From NCBI RefSeq assembly GCF_020215645.1, contig NZ_CP084058.1, positions 434,001-498,000 of the forward strand: a stretch of DNA of 64,000 nt, in the 5' to 3' direction. Origin of the DNA: Nonomuraea gerenzanensis (GTDB lineage: Bacteria > Actinomycetota > Actinomycetes > Streptosporangiales > Streptosporangiaceae). A model generated the notes under the pieces. It was given only the letters and a program-made list of their open reading frames with translations. It made no database searches and was not told where the DNA came from. Shown piece by piece: positions 7,081 to 16,458 of this stretch. Position 1 is the first letter of the stretch; each line of letters starts with the position of its first letter. Made by a program: the position numbers and the translations under genes.

Positions 7081-8630
7081 GCTCCGATAGTCCGACCTCC
7101 GGTTTCGTCGCGTTCGTGGGCGCGGGTCCAGGCGACCCCAACCTGCTGACGCTCCGCGCCGCCGAGCTGCTCGCCAAGGCCGACGCGGTGGTGCTCGACG
7201 CCGAAACGCAAACCCCGCTGCTGCGTCACTGCCGTGAAGGCGTCGAGGTCGTCGAGGCCTCCGGCGCCGACTTCGTGCGGCGCGCCGCACAGGGGCAGCT
7301 CGTGGTCCGCCTGTGCGAGGGCGACCCGATGCTGTTCTCCTCGATCACCGAGGAGGCCGCGGCCTGCACCGCGGCGGAGGTGGACTTCGAGATCGTGCCC
7401 GGCGTGCCGCCCGCGACCGCCGTGCTCACCTACGCGGGCATCCCGCCGGCGACGGCGGTGCCCGAGTTCCGCGTCGTCGACGCCGCCCAGGAGCAGGACT
7501 GGGCCGCCCACGCCGCCTGCCGCGGCACGCTGGTCGTCTACAACGGCATCGGTGACGCCGTGGCCATCGGCAAGGCGCTGATCGCGGGCGGCAAGCCCGA
7601 CACCACGCCCGTCGCGGTCAGCAGCGGCGGCACCACCACCGAGCAGTACACCGTGGTGTCCTCGCTGGGCCGGCTCCAGGCCGACCTCAAGCACGCCGGC
7701 TTCACCGAGCCCGCGCTGATCGTGGTCGGCGAGGCCGTGGGCCAGCGCGACAAGCTGTCGTGGTTCGAGACCAAGCCGCTGTTCGGCTGGCGGGTGCTGG
7801 TGCCCAGGACGAAGGAGCAGTCGCGCTCCCTGTCCGAGCAGCTCGTCGCCTACGGCGCGGTGCCCGAGGAGGTGCCGACCATCTCGGTCGAGCCGCCCCG
7901 CACGCCGCAGCAGATGGACCGCGCGATCAAGGGCCTGGTCACCGGCCGCTACGAGTGGGTGGCCTTCACCAGCGCCAACGCGGTCAAGGCGGTGCGCGAG
8001 AAGTTCGAGGAGTACGGCCTCGACGCCCGCGCCTTCGCCGGGCTCAAGGTGGCGGCCGTGGGCGACGCCACCTCGCGGGCCCTGGTCGAGTTCGGGGTCA
8101 AGCCGGACCTGCTGCCCTCGGGCGAGCAGTCGTCGGAGGGGCTGGTGGCCGAGTGGCCGCCGTACGACTCGATGCTCGACCCGATCAACCGGGTGCTGCT
8201 GCCGCGGGCCGACATCTCCACCGACACGCTGGTGGCCGGGCTCACCGAGCTGGGCTGGGAGTGCGACGACGTGACCGCGTACCGCACCGTGCGGGCCGCT
8301 CCGCCGCCCGCGCCGATCCGTGAGGCCATCAAGGGCGGCGGCTTCGACGCCGTGCTCTTCACCTCCTCCTCCACGGTGCGCAACCTCGTGGGCATCGCCG
8401 GCAAGCCGCACAACGTCACCGTGATCGCGGTCATCGGGCCGCAGACGGCCAAGACGGCCGAGGAGTTCGGGCTCCGGGTGGACGTCATGGCCGACAAGCC
8501 GTCAGCCTCCGCCCTGGCCGCCGCGGTGGCCGAGTTCGGAGCCAAGCAGCGCCAGGCGGCGCTGGCCGCGGGCGACACGCCCCGCAGGCCCTCGCAGAAC
8601 CGCCGTGGCGCCAGGAGGAGAGCCAAATGA
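7077..8630 (+). CDS. hemD: Fusion of SUMT-like methyltransferase domain and uroporphyrinogen-III synthase
   Basis: 517 residues from a TTG start that overlaps the hemC stop; GGGGGAG lies upstream. Residues about 8-245 have the CobA/SUMT fold ([20 protein letters not shown] at the start, IVVGEA near its end). Residues about 255-500 are uroporphyrinogen-III synthase ([45 protein letters not shown]), which closes and inverts ring D. The SUMT half departs from the usual motifs: [16 protein letters not shown] stands where RLKGGDPFVFGRGGEE is typical, and GIPPATAV where GIPLTHR is typical. It may be a weak methyltransferase or a structural partner. Such fusions are usual in actinomycetes. Confidence 0.93.
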   Translation: MSSDSPTSGFVAFVGAGPGDPNLLTLRAAELLAKADAVVLDAETQTPLLRHCREGVEVVEASGADFVRRAAQGQLVVRLCEGDPMLFSSITEEAAACTAAEVDFEIVPGVPPATAVLTYAGIPPATAVPEFRVVDAAQEQDWAAHAACRGTLVVYNGIGDAVAIGKALIAGGKPDTTPVAVSSGGTTTEQYTVVSSLGRLQADLKHAGFTEPALIVVGEAVGQRDKLSWFETKPLFGWRVLVPRTKEQSRSLSEQLVAYGAVPEEVPTISVEPPRTPQQMDRAIKGLVTGRYEWVAFTSANAVKAVREKFEEYGLDARAFAGLKVAAVGDATSRALVEFGVKPDLLPSGEQSSEGLVAEWPPYDSMLDPINRVLLPRADISTDTLVAGLTELGWECDDVTAYRTVRAAPPPAPIREAIKGGGFDAVLFTSSSTVRNLVGIAGKPHNVTVIAVIGPQTAKTAEEFGLRVDVMADKPSASALAAAVAEFGAKQRQAALAAGDTPRRPSQNRRGARRRAK

Positions 8631-9610
8631 GCGCGCACTACCCCGTCGCCCGCCCCCGGCGGCTGCGCCGCGACCCCGCGCTGCGCCGCATGGTGGCGGG
8701 CACCAGGCTGCACGCCGCCGACCTGATCCTGCCGATGTTCGCCAAGGAGGGCATCACCGAGCCGCAGCCGGTGGCCTCGATGCCGGGCGTCGTCCAGCAC
8801 ACCCGCGACTCGCTGCGCAAGGCCGCCCACGACGCCGCCGCGGCGGGCGTGGGCGGCATCATCCTGTTCGGCATCCCGGCGGTGAAGGACGCCCGCGGCT
8901 CGGCCGCCGACGACCCCGACGGCGTGCTGCAGGTGGCGCTGCGCGACGTGGTGGCCGAGGTGGGCGACTCGATCGTGGTGATGGCCGACACGTGCCTCGA
9001 CGAGTTCACCGACAACGGGCACTGCGGCATCCTGACCCCCTCCGGCGACGTCGACAACGACCTGACGCTGGAGCGGTACGCCTCCATCGCGGTGGCCCAG
9101 GCCGAGGCCGGGTCCCAGATGGTGGCGCCGAGCGGCATGATGGACGGCCAGGTGGGCGTGATCAGGGCGGCGCTCGACGCCGCCGGCCACGGCAACGTGC
9201 CGATCCTGGCCTACACCGCCAAGTACGCCTCCGCCTTCTACGGCCCGTTCCGCGACGCCGCCGAGTGCGCGCCGCAGTTCGGCGACCGCAGCACCCACCA
9301 GCAGGACCCTGCGGGCCCGCTGGAGGACGCGCTGCGCGAGCTGCGCCTCGACCTCGCGGAGGGCGCCGACGCGGTCATGGTCAAGCCCGCGCTGGCCTAC
9401 CTGGACGTCATCGCGCGCTTCCGCGCCGAGGCGGACGTGCCGGTGGCCGCCTACCAGGTCAGCGGCGAGTACGCGATGATCGAGGCCGCCGCCGCCAACG
9501 GCTGGGTGGACCGCGAGCGGATGATCATGGAGTCGCTGGTCGCGATCAAGCGGGCGGGGGCCGATCTGATCTTGACATACTGGGCAACAGAAGTGGCTCG
9601 ACGGCTCTAA
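8627..9610 (+). CDS. hemB: Delta-aminolevulinic acid dehydratase (porphobilinogen synthase)
   Basis: 327 residues; ATGA overlap with hemD. HemB condenses two 5-aminolevulinates into porphobilinogen. Active-site lysines are Lys199 ([15 protein letters not shown]) and Lys253 ([10 protein letters not shown]). The metal loop reads [14 protein letters not shown], so the usual Cys-x-Cys...Cys zinc triad is Cys123-Asp125-Cys133. The middle ligand is Asp, intermediate between the Zn-type and Mg-type loops. HemB acts before HemC although encoded after it. It is the last gene of the tightly overlapping rex-hem run. Confidence 0.97.
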   Translation: MSAHYPVARPRRLRRDPALRRMVAGTRLHAADLILPMFAKEGITEPQPVASMPGVVQHTRDSLRKAAHDAAAAGVGGIILFGIPAVKDARGSAADDPDGVLQVALRDVVAEVGDSIVVMADTCLDEFTDNGHCGILTPSGDVDNDLTLERYASIAVAQAEAGSQMVAPSGMMDGQVGVIRAALDAAGHGNVPILAYTAKYASAFYGPFRDAAECAPQFGDRSTHQQDPAGPLEDALRELRLDLAEGADAVMVKPALAYLDVIARFRAEADVPVAAYQVSGEYAMIEAAAANGWVDRERMIMESLVAIKRAGADLILTYWATEVARRL

Positions 9611-9775
9611 CAAGGGGTTTCCCGTCAACTCGTGGGGCCCGTGGGCTAGAGTTGCATGACAAGTGCTGGTGTGTCCCGCGTGTACGTAGGTGCTTGCGGC
9701 AGGCCGCTGAACGCGGCTGCCGTTCCGTCCGGTGTCGGGGCCTCCTCAGGCGCTGTGAGTCGAACGGGAGACACC

Positions 9776-10417
9776 ATGGTGGGGGTACCACTGGCTCGGC
9801 GTACCAAAAAGCGGGCCCAGAAACAGGCACGGCCGACACGGATCTCGGTGGTGCTCGAGTACGCCGCCCTGGGGTGGCCCGTCGTGCCGGGCGCGCATCC
9901 GCTGCGTCACGGGCCGCGCGCGTGTTCGTGTGACCGCGTGGGCTGTCCCGACCCCGGTGCCCATCCGCTCTCCCCGGCCTGGCACATGCAGGCCACCACC
10001 GACACCGCCCTGCTCACGCGCTGGTGGCAGGCCGAGCCCGAGGCCAACGTGATCCTGCCCACGGGGCGGGTGTTCGACGTCTTCGACGTACCCCTCGCCG
10101 CCGGTCTGTCGGCCCTGACCCGGATCGACGCCGCCGACGCCCACTCAGGCCCGGTCGCCGCCAACGGCGACCGGGTCTTGTTCTACGTGGCCACCAGGGG
10201 CAACCCGGAGGACGAGGACGAATGGTGGTCGTGCCAGCTCGACTGCGACCCCGCCACCATTGACGACACGCCCGGGCTGCGCTGGCACTGCCGCGACAGC
10301 TACGTCCTCGCGCCGCCCTCGACCCTGCCCAGCGGGCAGCCCGTCTCCTGGCTGCGGCCACCGGACGGTCGGCCGCTGCCCGACCCGCTGCGCATCCTGG
10401 AGTGGCTGGCCGACTGA
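9776..10417 (+). CDS. Prim-pol domain-like protein (bifunctional DNA primase/polymerase N-terminal family)
   Basis: 213 residues from ATG at 9776 with GGGAG seven bases upstream; the open frame begins earlier (9656) without a ribosome site. The order WPVVPGAHPLRHGPRACSC, then HPLSPAWHMQATTD, then ANVILPTGRVFDVFDVP matches the Prim-Pol family (AEP superfamily) as a single short domain without helicase. Cys residues in RACSCDRVGCPDPG may form a small metal site. Similar short proteins are common in actinomycete chromosomes and need not replicate DNA. The 165-base leader carries TAGAGT at 9647-9652, a possible -10. Confidence 0.75.
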   Translation: MVGVPLARRTKKRAQKQARPTRISVVLEYAALGWPVVPGAHPLRHGPRACSCDRVGCPDPGAHPLSPAWHMQATTDTALLTRWWQAEPEANVILPTGRVFDVFDVPLAAGLSALTRIDAADAHSGPVAANGDRVLFYVATRGNPEDEDEWWSCQLDCDPATIDDTPGLRWHCRDSYVLAPPSTLPSGQPVSWLRPPDGRPLPDPLRILEWLAD

Positions 10418-10446
10418 GCGCGAACCCGGCCGGATAACCTGTTCCG

Positions 10447-11736
10447 GTGAGCCGTACGCAGACTTCTGAGGCCCTGTTCGCCCGCGCCCGCCAGATCGTG
10501 CCCGGGGGCGTCAACTCCCCGGTCCGCGCGTTCAACTCGGTGGGCGGCACGCCGCGTTTCATGGCCTCGGGGCAGGGGCCGTACATCACCGACGTCGACG
10601 GCAACCGCTATGTCGACCTGGTGTGCTCCTGGGGCCCGATGATCCTCGGGCACCGCCATCCCGCCGTCGTGGAGGCCGTCGAGCGCGCCGTGGCGACCGG
10701 GTTCTCCTACGGCACCGCTACGCGGGGCGAGGTGGAGCTGGCAGAGGAGCTGGTGGCGCGGGTGGCGCCGGTGGAGAAGGTGCGGCTGGTCAGCTCGGGC
10801 ACCGAGGCGACGATGAGCGCGGTGCGGCTGGCCAGGGGGTTCACCGGGCGGTCCAAGGTGATCAAGTTCGCCGGCTGCTACCACGGGCACGTGGACGCGC
10901 TGCTCGCCTCGGCCGGGTCCGGGGTGGTGACGTTCGGGCTGCCCGACACGCCCGGGGTGACCGGGGCGTCGGCGGCCGACACGATCGTGCTGCCGTACAA
11001 CGACCTGGCGGCCGTCGAGGAGGCGTTCGCCACGGCCGAGATCGCGTGCGTGATCACGGAGGCGTGCCCCGCGAACATGGGGGTCGTGCCGCCGCGCGCG
11101 GGCTTCAACGCCCGCCTGCGCGAGCTGTGCACCGCCAACGGCGCGCTGCTCATCGTGGACGAGGTGCTGACGGGCTTCCGGGTCTCCCCGGCGGGCTGGT
11201 ACGGACTCGACCCCGTCGAGGCCGACCTGATGACCTTCGGCAAGGTCATGGGCGGCGGCCTGCCGGCGGCGGCGTTCGGCGGCCGGGCCGAGGTGATGGC
11301 CAGCCTCGCTCCGGAGGGGCCCGTCTACCAGGCGGGCACGCTGTCGGGCAACCCGCTGGCCTGCGCGGCCGGGCTGGCCACGCTGCGTGCCCTGGACACC
11401 GAGGCCTACGCCCGGGTGGACGAGGCCGCGCTCAAGGTGGGTGACCTGGCCTCCGAGGCGCTGGCGAAGGCCGGGGTGCCGCACAGGCTGCAGCGGGCGG
11501 GCAGCCTGTTCTCGATCTTCTTCACGGACGCCGAGGTGACGAGCTTCGCCGAGGCCAAGACCCAGGACACCGCGGCCTTCACCGCGTTCTTCCACGCGAT
11601 GCTCGACCAGGGGGTGTACCTGCCGCCCTCGGCGTACGAGGCGTGGTTCCTGTCGGCTTCGCACGACGACGAGGCGCTGGCCCGGGTGGCCGAGGCGCTG
11701 CCGGCCGCCGCTGAGGCGGCCGCGGCCGTGCGCTGA
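10447..11736 (+). CDS. hemL: Glutamate-1-semialdehyde 2,1-aminomutase
   Basis: 429 residues from GTG at 10447. A TAACCT -10-like box (10435-10440) ends six bases before the GTG, so this gene likely has its own leaderless promoter. HemL is a PLP enzyme converting glutamate-1-semialdehyde to 5-aminolevulinate, the step after HemA. The motifs are [41 protein letters not shown], and the PLP lysine Lys266 in [18 protein letters not shown]. With hemA, hemB, hemC and hemD the window covers glutamyl-tRNA to uroporphyrinogen III; later haem genes are not here. Confidence 0.97.
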   Translation: MSRTQTSEALFARARQIVPGGVNSPVRAFNSVGGTPRFMASGQGPYITDVDGNRYVDLVCSWGPMILGHRHPAVVEAVERAVATGFSYGTATRGEVELAEELVARVAPVEKVRLVSSGTEATMSAVRLARGFTGRSKVIKFAGCYHGHVDALLASAGSGVVTFGLPDTPGVTGASAADTIVLPYNDLAAVEEAFATAEIACVITEACPANMGVVPPRAGFNARLRELCTANGALLIVDEVLTGFRVSPAGWYGLDPVEADLMTFGKVMGGGLPAAAFGGRAEVMASLAPEGPVYQAGTLSGNPLACAAGLATLRALDTEAYARVDEAALKVGDLASEALAKAGVPHRLQRAGSLFSIFFTDAEVTSFAEAKTQDTAAFTAFFHAMLDQGVYLPPSAYEAWFLSASHDDEALARVAEALPAAAEAAAAVR

Positions 11737-11743
11737 AGCGGGC

Positions 11744-11854
11744 TCAGCGAGCGGGCTTCTGGTAGCGGATGCGCTGCTCGCGGGCCTGCTCGGCGAGGGT
11801 CTTGAGGTACGACACGGAGCTGGTCTGCTGCTTCTTCGTCTTCAGGATTCTCAT
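11744..11854 (-). CDS. Small basic protein of 36 residues, function unknown
   Basis: ATG at 11854 to TGA at 11744-11746 encodes a 36-residue, strongly basic, Gln-rich peptide beginning MRILKTKKQQTSSVSYLKTL and ending RYQKPAR. It has no membrane segment and would form an amphipathic helix. It lies immediately 3' of hemL (convergent) and diverges from the LysR gene with a 73-bp gap. GC-rich third positions and a clean fit of the gap favour a real gene, but the ribosome site is weak (AGATGAAAA). It could be a nucleic-acid-binding micro-protein; this is a guess. Confidence 0.5.
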   Translation of the reverse strand: MRILKTKKQQTSSVSYLKTLAEQAREQRIRYQKPAR

Positions 11855-11904
11855 GCAACTATTTTCATCTGCTTCACAGTCAACGACAAGCGAGACTTTC
11901 TACG

Positions 11905-11917
11905 CTAAACCGTTTAG
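11905..11917. promoter_or_regulatory. Palindromic operator candidate between LysR gene and the small basic protein
   Basis: CTAAACCGTTTAG is a perfect 6+1+6 inverted repeat overlapping the LysR -10 (TAGGCT, 11915-11920, seven bases before the ATG). LysR regulators usually bind T-N11-A dyads near their own divergent promoter, so autoregulation is likely. Confidence 0.5.
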
Positions 11918-11927
11918 GCTGACTTAC

Positions 11928-12848
11928 ATGTTGGACCTGAACCGGCTCAAGGCGCTTCACGCCGTCCACGTGTACGGGTCGGTGGGCGCGGCGGCCGACG
12001 CGCTCATGGTCACGCCGTCGGCCGTCTCGCAGCAGATCGCCAAGCTGGAGCGCGAGACCGGCGCCCGGCTGATGGAGCGCAACGGCCGCGGCGTGCGCCT
12101 GACGGACGCGGCCGGGCTGCTGGCCGAGCACGCCGAGCGCATCCTGGCGCTGGTCGAGACGGCGGAGGCCGACTTCGAGGCGCTGCGCGGCGCGGTCGTC
12201 GGCCGCCTCAACGTGGGCGCCTTCGCCACCGCCACGCGCGGCCTCATGCCGGCCGCGCTGGTCTCGCTCAAGCAGCGCCACCCCGACCTGTGGGTGCAGC
12301 TCAGCGAGCGCGACCCCGACCGGGTCGTGCGCGAGGTCGCCAGGGGCGAGCTGGACCTGGGAGTGATCCAGGACTGGCTGAACCGCCCCATGGCCATCCC
12401 CGAGGGCCTGTCCAAGGCCACGCTGCTCGACGACGTGGCCGACGTGGCCGTGCCCGCCGATCACCCGCTGGCGGGCGAGCGGGAGATCGAGCTGGCCGCC
12501 CTGCGCGGCGAGCAGTGGATCAGCGGCTCGCCCGGCACCGTCTGCCACGACTGGCTGGTGTTCACGCTGCGCAGCGCCTCGCTGGAGCCGGTGATCGCGT
12601 GCATGGCCGACGAGTACCCGACCCAGCTCGCGCTGGTCGCGGCCGGTCTGGGCTGCGCGATCGTGCCGCGCCTGGGCCGCGACTGCGTGCCCGACGGCGC
12701 GCGGCTGGTGCCCCTGCGCCCGCGCCAGTCGCGGCGCATCTACGCGGTCTGGCGCACCGACGCCGCCCGCCGCCCGGCCATCAGGGCCATGGTGGAGGCG
12801 CTGGCGGAGTCGAGCAGGAAGCAGGAGAACGCCTGGGCGGTGAACTGA
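11928..12848 (+). CDS. LysR-family transcriptional regulator
   Basis: 306 residues from ATG at 11928; TAGGCT ends seven bases upstream, so the mRNA is likely leaderless. The N-terminal winged helix spans residues 1-60 (LDLNRLKALHAVHVYGSVGA, then ALMVTPSAVSQQIAKLERE). The effector-binding fold follows from about residue 90 (GRLNVGAFATATRGLMPAAL). The effector is not evident. The closest candidate target is the divergent 36-residue gene. A role in controlling an amino-acid or drug exporter, common for this subgroup, is only a guess because no exporter is adjacent. Confidence 0.88.
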   Translation: MLDLNRLKALHAVHVYGSVGAAADALMVTPSAVSQQIAKLERETGARLMERNGRGVRLTDAAGLLAEHAERILALVETAEADFEALRGAVVGRLNVGAFATATRGLMPAALVSLKQRHPDLWVQLSERDPDRVVREVARGELDLGVIQDWLNRPMAIPEGLSKATLLDDVADVAVPADHPLAGEREIELAALRGEQWISGSPGTVCHDWLVFTLRSASLEPVIACMADEYPTQLALVAAGLGCAIVPRLGRDCVPDGARLVPLRPRQSRRIYAVWRTDAARRPAIRAMVEALAESSRKQENAWAVN

Positions 12849-12904
12849 CACCGCCCGGGGCCTCAGGCCGGATGTCCCGGGCGAGCGGATAGGCTGTGCC
12901 CACC

Positions 12905-13543
12905 ATGGCTGATACCACCGTCGTCCACCTGCTGCGCCACGGTGAGGTGCACAACCCCGCAGGCGTCCTGTACGGCAGGCTGCCCGACTTCCACCTGTCC
13001 GAGACAGGTCAGCTCATGGCCGAGACGGTCGCCAAGGCCGTCGGCGGCCGTGACATCGTCAAGCTGTTCAGCTCCCCGCTCGAACGCGCCCTGGAGACGG
13101 CGGCCCCGCTCGCCGACAAGCTCGGCCTGGAGATCGTCCAGGACCCCCGCCTGATCGAGGCGGGCAACCTGCTGCAGGGCCGCATCGTGGGCCAGGGCCT
13201 GGGGGTGCTGCGCGACTGGCGCAACTACCGCTACTTCTGGAACCCGCTGCGCCCGTCGTGGGGCGAGCCGTACCCGGTCATCGTCAGCCGGATGAAGTCG
13301 ATCATCGACGAGGCCAGGGCGGCGGCGCGCGGGCACGAGACGGTGCTCGTCAGCCACCAGCTCCCCATCTGGGCCATCAGGTGCGCCGCCGAGGGCCGCA
13401 GGCTCTGGCACGACCCGCGCCGCCGGCAGTGCGCGCTGGCCAGCCTGACCACGCTGACCTTCGACGGCGACCGCCTGATCAGCATCGGCTACAGCGAGCC
13501 CGCGGGATCACTGGAGACGGGGCCCTCGCTCCCCGGGGCCTGA
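12905..13543 (+). CDS. Histidine phosphatase (phosphoglycerate mutase-like)
   Basis: 212 residues from ATG at 12905; TAGGCT at 12890-12895 suggests a near-leaderless start. The RHG motif VVHLLRHGEVHNP is at residues 6-18 (catalytic His). FSSPLERALETAAPLADKLG gives the second conserved arginine region, and TVLVSHQLPIWAIR gives the second active-site histidine. The fold is the cofactor-dependent PGM branch-1 phosphatase. It directly precedes the cytochrome c assembly genes, and a gene of this type is commonly found before resA in actinobacteria. The substrate is unknown. Confidence 0.88.
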   Translation: MADTTVVHLLRHGEVHNPAGVLYGRLPDFHLSETGQLMAETVAKAVGGRDIVKLFSSPLERALETAAPLADKLGLEIVQDPRLIEAGNLLQGRIVGQGLGVLRDWRNYRYFWNPLRPSWGEPYPVIVSRMKSIIDEARAAARGHETVLVSHQLPIWAIRCAAEGRRLWHDPRRRQCALASLTTLTFDGDRLISIGYSEPAGSLETGPSLPGA

Positions 13544-13564
13544 TGTCCGGAGCGTGCGGTGCCC

Positions 13565-13589
13565 CCGGTAGAGTTGCAAGCTCTACCGG
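13565..13589. promoter_or_regulatory. 9-bp inverted repeat before resA
   Basis: CCGGTAGAG and CTCTACCGG form a perfect 9-bp stem with loop TTGCAAG. It lies 22 bases after the histidine phosphatase stop and 25 bases before the resA start. There is no T-run, so it suits an operator or weak terminator. TAGAGT inside it could be a -10 for resA. Confidence 0.45.
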
Positions 13590-13614
13590 TTGTAGTACAA
13601 GGAGATCTTCCTCC

Positions 13615-14184
13615 GTGCGCGCCAAGTCCCTCTCCCTCCTTCTCCCCGTGGCGCTGCTGGTCGCGGGCTGCGCCGGCAACCAGGGCGGTCAGCCCCAGGC
13701 AGGCGACACCCGCTTCGTCGCGGGTGACGGGAAGATGCAGGTCTTCGAGGCCGCCGAGCGCAAGCCCGCGCCCGCGGTCGAGGGGCCGACCCTCGACGGC
13801 GCCACCGCCTCGCTGGCCGCGCACAAGGGCAAGGTCGTGGTGCTCAACTTCTGGGCCTCCTGGTGCGGCCCCTGCCGGGCGGAGGCGCCCGTGCTCAAGG
13901 AGGTCGCGGCCAAGACCAAGGACAGCGGGGTGCAGTTCCTCGGCGTCGACTTCAAGGACCGCCAGGCCGACGCGCAGGCGTTCGAGCGCACCGAGCAGAC
14001 CGGCTATCCGCACATCTTCGACCAGCCCGGCAAGGTCGCGCTGGCCTTCCAGGGCACGGTGCCGCCCGCGGCCATCCCGTCCACGCTGATCATCGACAAG
14101 CAGGGCAGGATCGCCGCCAGGGCGCTGGGCGCCGTCAAGTACACCGACCTGATGAACACCGTGACCAAGGTGCGCGATGAGTGA
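13615..14184 (+). CDS. resA: Thioredoxin-like thiol-disulfide oxidoreductase of cytochrome c maturation, lipoprotein
   Basis: 189 residues from GTG at 13615 with AAGGAG ten bases upstream. A lipoprotein signal peptide ends in the lipobox LLVAGCAG (acylated Cys19). The thioredoxin fold carries LNFWASWCGPCRAEAP with active cysteines Cys84 and Cys87, and the cis-Pro region AIPSTLIID. ResA reduces apocytochrome c haem-binding cysteines outside the membrane, using electrons passed on by CcdA. It is first of the four-gene System II operon and overlaps ccdA. Confidence 0.93.
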   Translation: MRAKSLSLLLPVALLVAGCAGNQGGQPQAGDTRFVAGDGKMQVFEAAERKPAPAVEGPTLDGATASLAAHKGKVVVLNFWASWCGPCRAEAPVLKEVAAKTKDSGVQFLGVDFKDRQADAQAFERTEQTGYPHIFDQPGKVALAFQGTVPPAAIPSTLIIDKQGRIAARALGAVKYTDLMNTVTKVRDE

Positions 14185-14899
14185 TGTCGTGGCCTCGGGC
14201 TCGCTGCTGCTGGCCGTGCCGATCGCGGTGCTGGCCGGGGTGGTGTCGTTCCTGTCGCCGTGCGTGCTGCCGCTGGTGCCCGGTTACCTGTCGTACGTCA
14301 CGGGCATGAGCGCCGACCCCAAGCGGGGGCGGCTGGTGCTCGGGGCGTCGTTGTTCGTGGCCGGGTTCGGGCTGGTGTTCGTGCTCAGCGGGGCGCTGTT
14401 CGGCGGCCTCGGCTCCGTCCTGCTGGGCAACGCCGACGTCATCACCCGGGTGCTCGGCGTGCTCACCATCCTGCTCGGGCTCGCCTTCCTGGGCGTGCTG
14501 CCCGGGCTCATGCGCGACGTGCGCATCCACCGCCTGCCGGCCGCGGGGCTGGCGGGCGCGCCGCTGCTCGGGGTGGTCTTCGGCCTCGGCTGGACGCCGT
14601 GCATCGGGCCCACGCTGGCCGTGGTGCTCACGCTCGGCCTCAACGAGGGCAGCGCGGGCCGGGGAGCGCTCCTGGCCGTCGCCTACGCCCTCGGCCTCGG
14701 CCTGCCCTTCGTGGGCGCGGCGCTGGCCTACAGCAGGGCGCTGCGCACGTTCCGGGCCATCCGCAAGCACTCGCGCCTGATCACCAGGATCGGCGGCGGC
14801 ATGATGGTGGCCGTCGGCGTGCTCCTGGTGACCGGGCTCTGGGGAGAGATGATCGCCGCCATGCAGGGACTGATCGGCGCGTTCGAGCCGGTGATCTGA
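14177..14899 (+). CDS. ccdA: Cytochrome c biogenesis protein CcdA
   Basis: 240 residues; six membrane helices. The redox cysteines are Cys29 (VSFLSPCVLPLVPGYLSYV) and Cys142 (GLGWTPCIGPTLA), the two-fold repeat signature of CcdA/DsbD transmembrane domains. It moves reducing equivalents from cytoplasmic thioredoxin to ResA across the membrane. It overlaps resA by eight bases and its stop overlaps the resB start (TGATG). Confidence 0.94.
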   Translation: MSDVVASGSLLLAVPIAVLAGVVSFLSPCVLPLVPGYLSYVTGMSADPKRGRLVLGASLFVAGFGLVFVLSGALFGGLGSVLLGNADVITRVLGVLTILLGLAFLGVLPGLMRDVRIHRLPAAGLAGAPLLGVVFGLGWTPCIGPTLAVVLTLGLNEGSAGRGALLAVAYALGLGLPFVGAALAYSRALRTFRAIRKHSRLITRIGGGMMVAVGVLLVTGLWGEMIAAMQGLIGAFEPVI

Positions 14900-16458
14900 T
14901 GAGCGTCCAGGAGCTGGAGAAGGAGCAGGAGCCCAAGCAGGGCTCGTTCGGCCTGGTGGCCTGGCTGCGCTGGGTGTGGCGCACGCTCACCTCGATGAAG
15001 ACGGCGCTGATCCTGCTGTTCCTGCTGGCGCTGGGCTCGGTGCCCGGCTCGCTGGTGCCGCAGCGCAGCGTCGAGCCCGACAAGGTCGCCCAGCTCTACG
15101 AGCAGAGCCCGGCGCTGGCCGAGTGGTACGACCGCCTCCAGCTCTTCGAGGTGTTCAGCTCCACCTGGTTCGCGGCCGTCTATCTGCTGCTGTTCACCTC
15201 GCTGATCGGCTGCATCATCCCGCGCACCGCGACCTACCTGCGCGAGCTGCGCCGCAAGCCGCCCGCCGCCCCCAAGAACCTGTCCCGCCTGCCCCACGCC
15301 GACTCCTTCGACTCCGCCCTGGAGGTCGACGAGGCCGCGCGCCGGCTGCGCAAGCTGCGCTTCCGCGTCGTGACCGGCGACGGCTGGGTGTCGGCGGAGA
15401 AGGGCTACCTGCGCGAGACCGGCAACCTGTTCTTCCACGTCGCCCTGCTCGGCATCCTGCTCGCCATCGGCGCCGGGTCCCTGTACGGCTACCGCGGCAA
15501 CGTCCTGGTCGTCGAGGGCGACGGGTTCGCCAACACCGTGGCCGCCTACGACCGGTTCATGCCCGGCAACCAGGTCTCCGCCGAGTCGCTGCAGCCGTTC
15601 TCCTTCACGCTGTCGGACTTCAAGGTGGCCTACCAGGTCGCCGGCGACAAGCGGGGGCAGGCCCTCGACTACTCGGCCCACCTCAAGGTCAGCGACACGC
15701 CGGCCGCGCCCGCCCGCGACTACGAGCTCAAGGTCAACGAGCCGCTTGAAGTCGACGGCACGCAGATGTACCTGATCGGCAACGGCTACGCGCCCGTGTT
15801 CAAGGTCACCGACGGCAAGGGGCAGGTGGCCTTCGAGGGGCCCGTGCCCTGCCTGATCGAGCAGAAGACCACCATGACCTCGGGCTGCGTGGTCAAGGTG
15901 CCCGACGCGCAACCGTCGCAGCTGGGGTTCCTGCTGCAGTTCCTGCCGACCAGCGTGCCGCTGACCAACGGTGACCACGCCTCGGCCTTCCCCGGCTCGC
16001 TCAACCCCGAGGTGAAGATCCTCGGCGCCTTCTCCGGCGACCTGGGTGTGCGCTCGGGCAAGCCGCAGTCGGTGTACGAGCTGGCCGAGCCCGAGGTGCT
16101 GAAGAAGCTCAAGCCCCTCGTCATGGGGTCCGCCGCGCCCAAGCCGCTGGCCGTGGGGCAGTCGCTGGACCTGCCCGACGGGCTGGGCAAGCTGGAGTAC
16201 ACCGGGGTCAAGGAGTGGATCACGCTCCAGACGTCCTACGACCCGGGGCGCTTCCCCGCGCTGGTGGCCGCCGCCACGGCCGTCGTCGCCATCGCGCTCT
16301 CCCTCATGATCCGCCGCCGGCGGGTCTTCGTGCGGATCTCCGGGGGCAGGGCCGAGGTGGGCGGCCTGACCCGTACCGAGGGCTCCGCGGCGGGCTTCGC
16401 CGAGGAGTTCGCCGACATCGTGAAGGTTCTATCAGCAGGAGAAAAGGATGTCCGCTGA
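14899..16458 (+). CDS. resB: Cytochrome c biogenesis protein ResB
   Basis: 519 residues from ATG at 14899. An N-terminal cytoplasmic stretch is followed by membrane helices at about 30-50 (TSMKTALILLFLLALGSVPG), 85-105 and 165-185. A large extracytoplasmic domain of about 270 residues follows, and a final helix precedes a short cytoplasmic tail. GSVPGSLVPQ and ETGNLFFHVALLG are typical ResB segments. With CcsB it forms the System II haem export and ligation complex. It overlaps ccsB by 11 bases. Confidence 0.93.
   Translation: MSVQELEKEQEPKQGSFGLVAWLRWVWRTLTSMKTALILLFLLALGSVPGSLVPQRSVEPDKVAQLYEQSPALAEWYDRLQLFEVFSSTWFAAVYLLLFTSLIGCIIPRTATYLRELRRKPPAAPKNLSRLPHADSFDSALEVDEAARRLRKLRFRVVTGDGWVSAEKGYLRETGNLFFHVALLGILLAIGAGSLYGYRGNVLVVEGDGFANTVAAYDRFMPGNQVSAESLQPFSFTLSDFKVAYQVAGDKRGQALDYSAHLKVSDTPAAPARDYELKVNEPLEVDGTQMYLIGNGYAPVFKVTDGKGQVAFEGPVPCLIEQKTTMTSGCVVKVPDAQPSQLGFLLQFLPTSVPLTNGDHASAFPGSLNPEVKILGAFSGDLGVRSGKPQSVYELAEPEVLKKLKPLVMGSAAPKPLAVGQSLDLPDGLGKLEYTGVKEWITLQTSYDPGRFPALVAAATAVVAIALSLMIRRRRVFVRISGGRAEVGGLTRTEGSAAGFAEEFADIVKVLSAGEKDVR

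Noticed and set aside
9776..10417. Prophage or plasmid replication module
   Set aside because: The prim-pol-like protein is short, lacks a helicase domain and sits inside a hem gene block without other replication genes.
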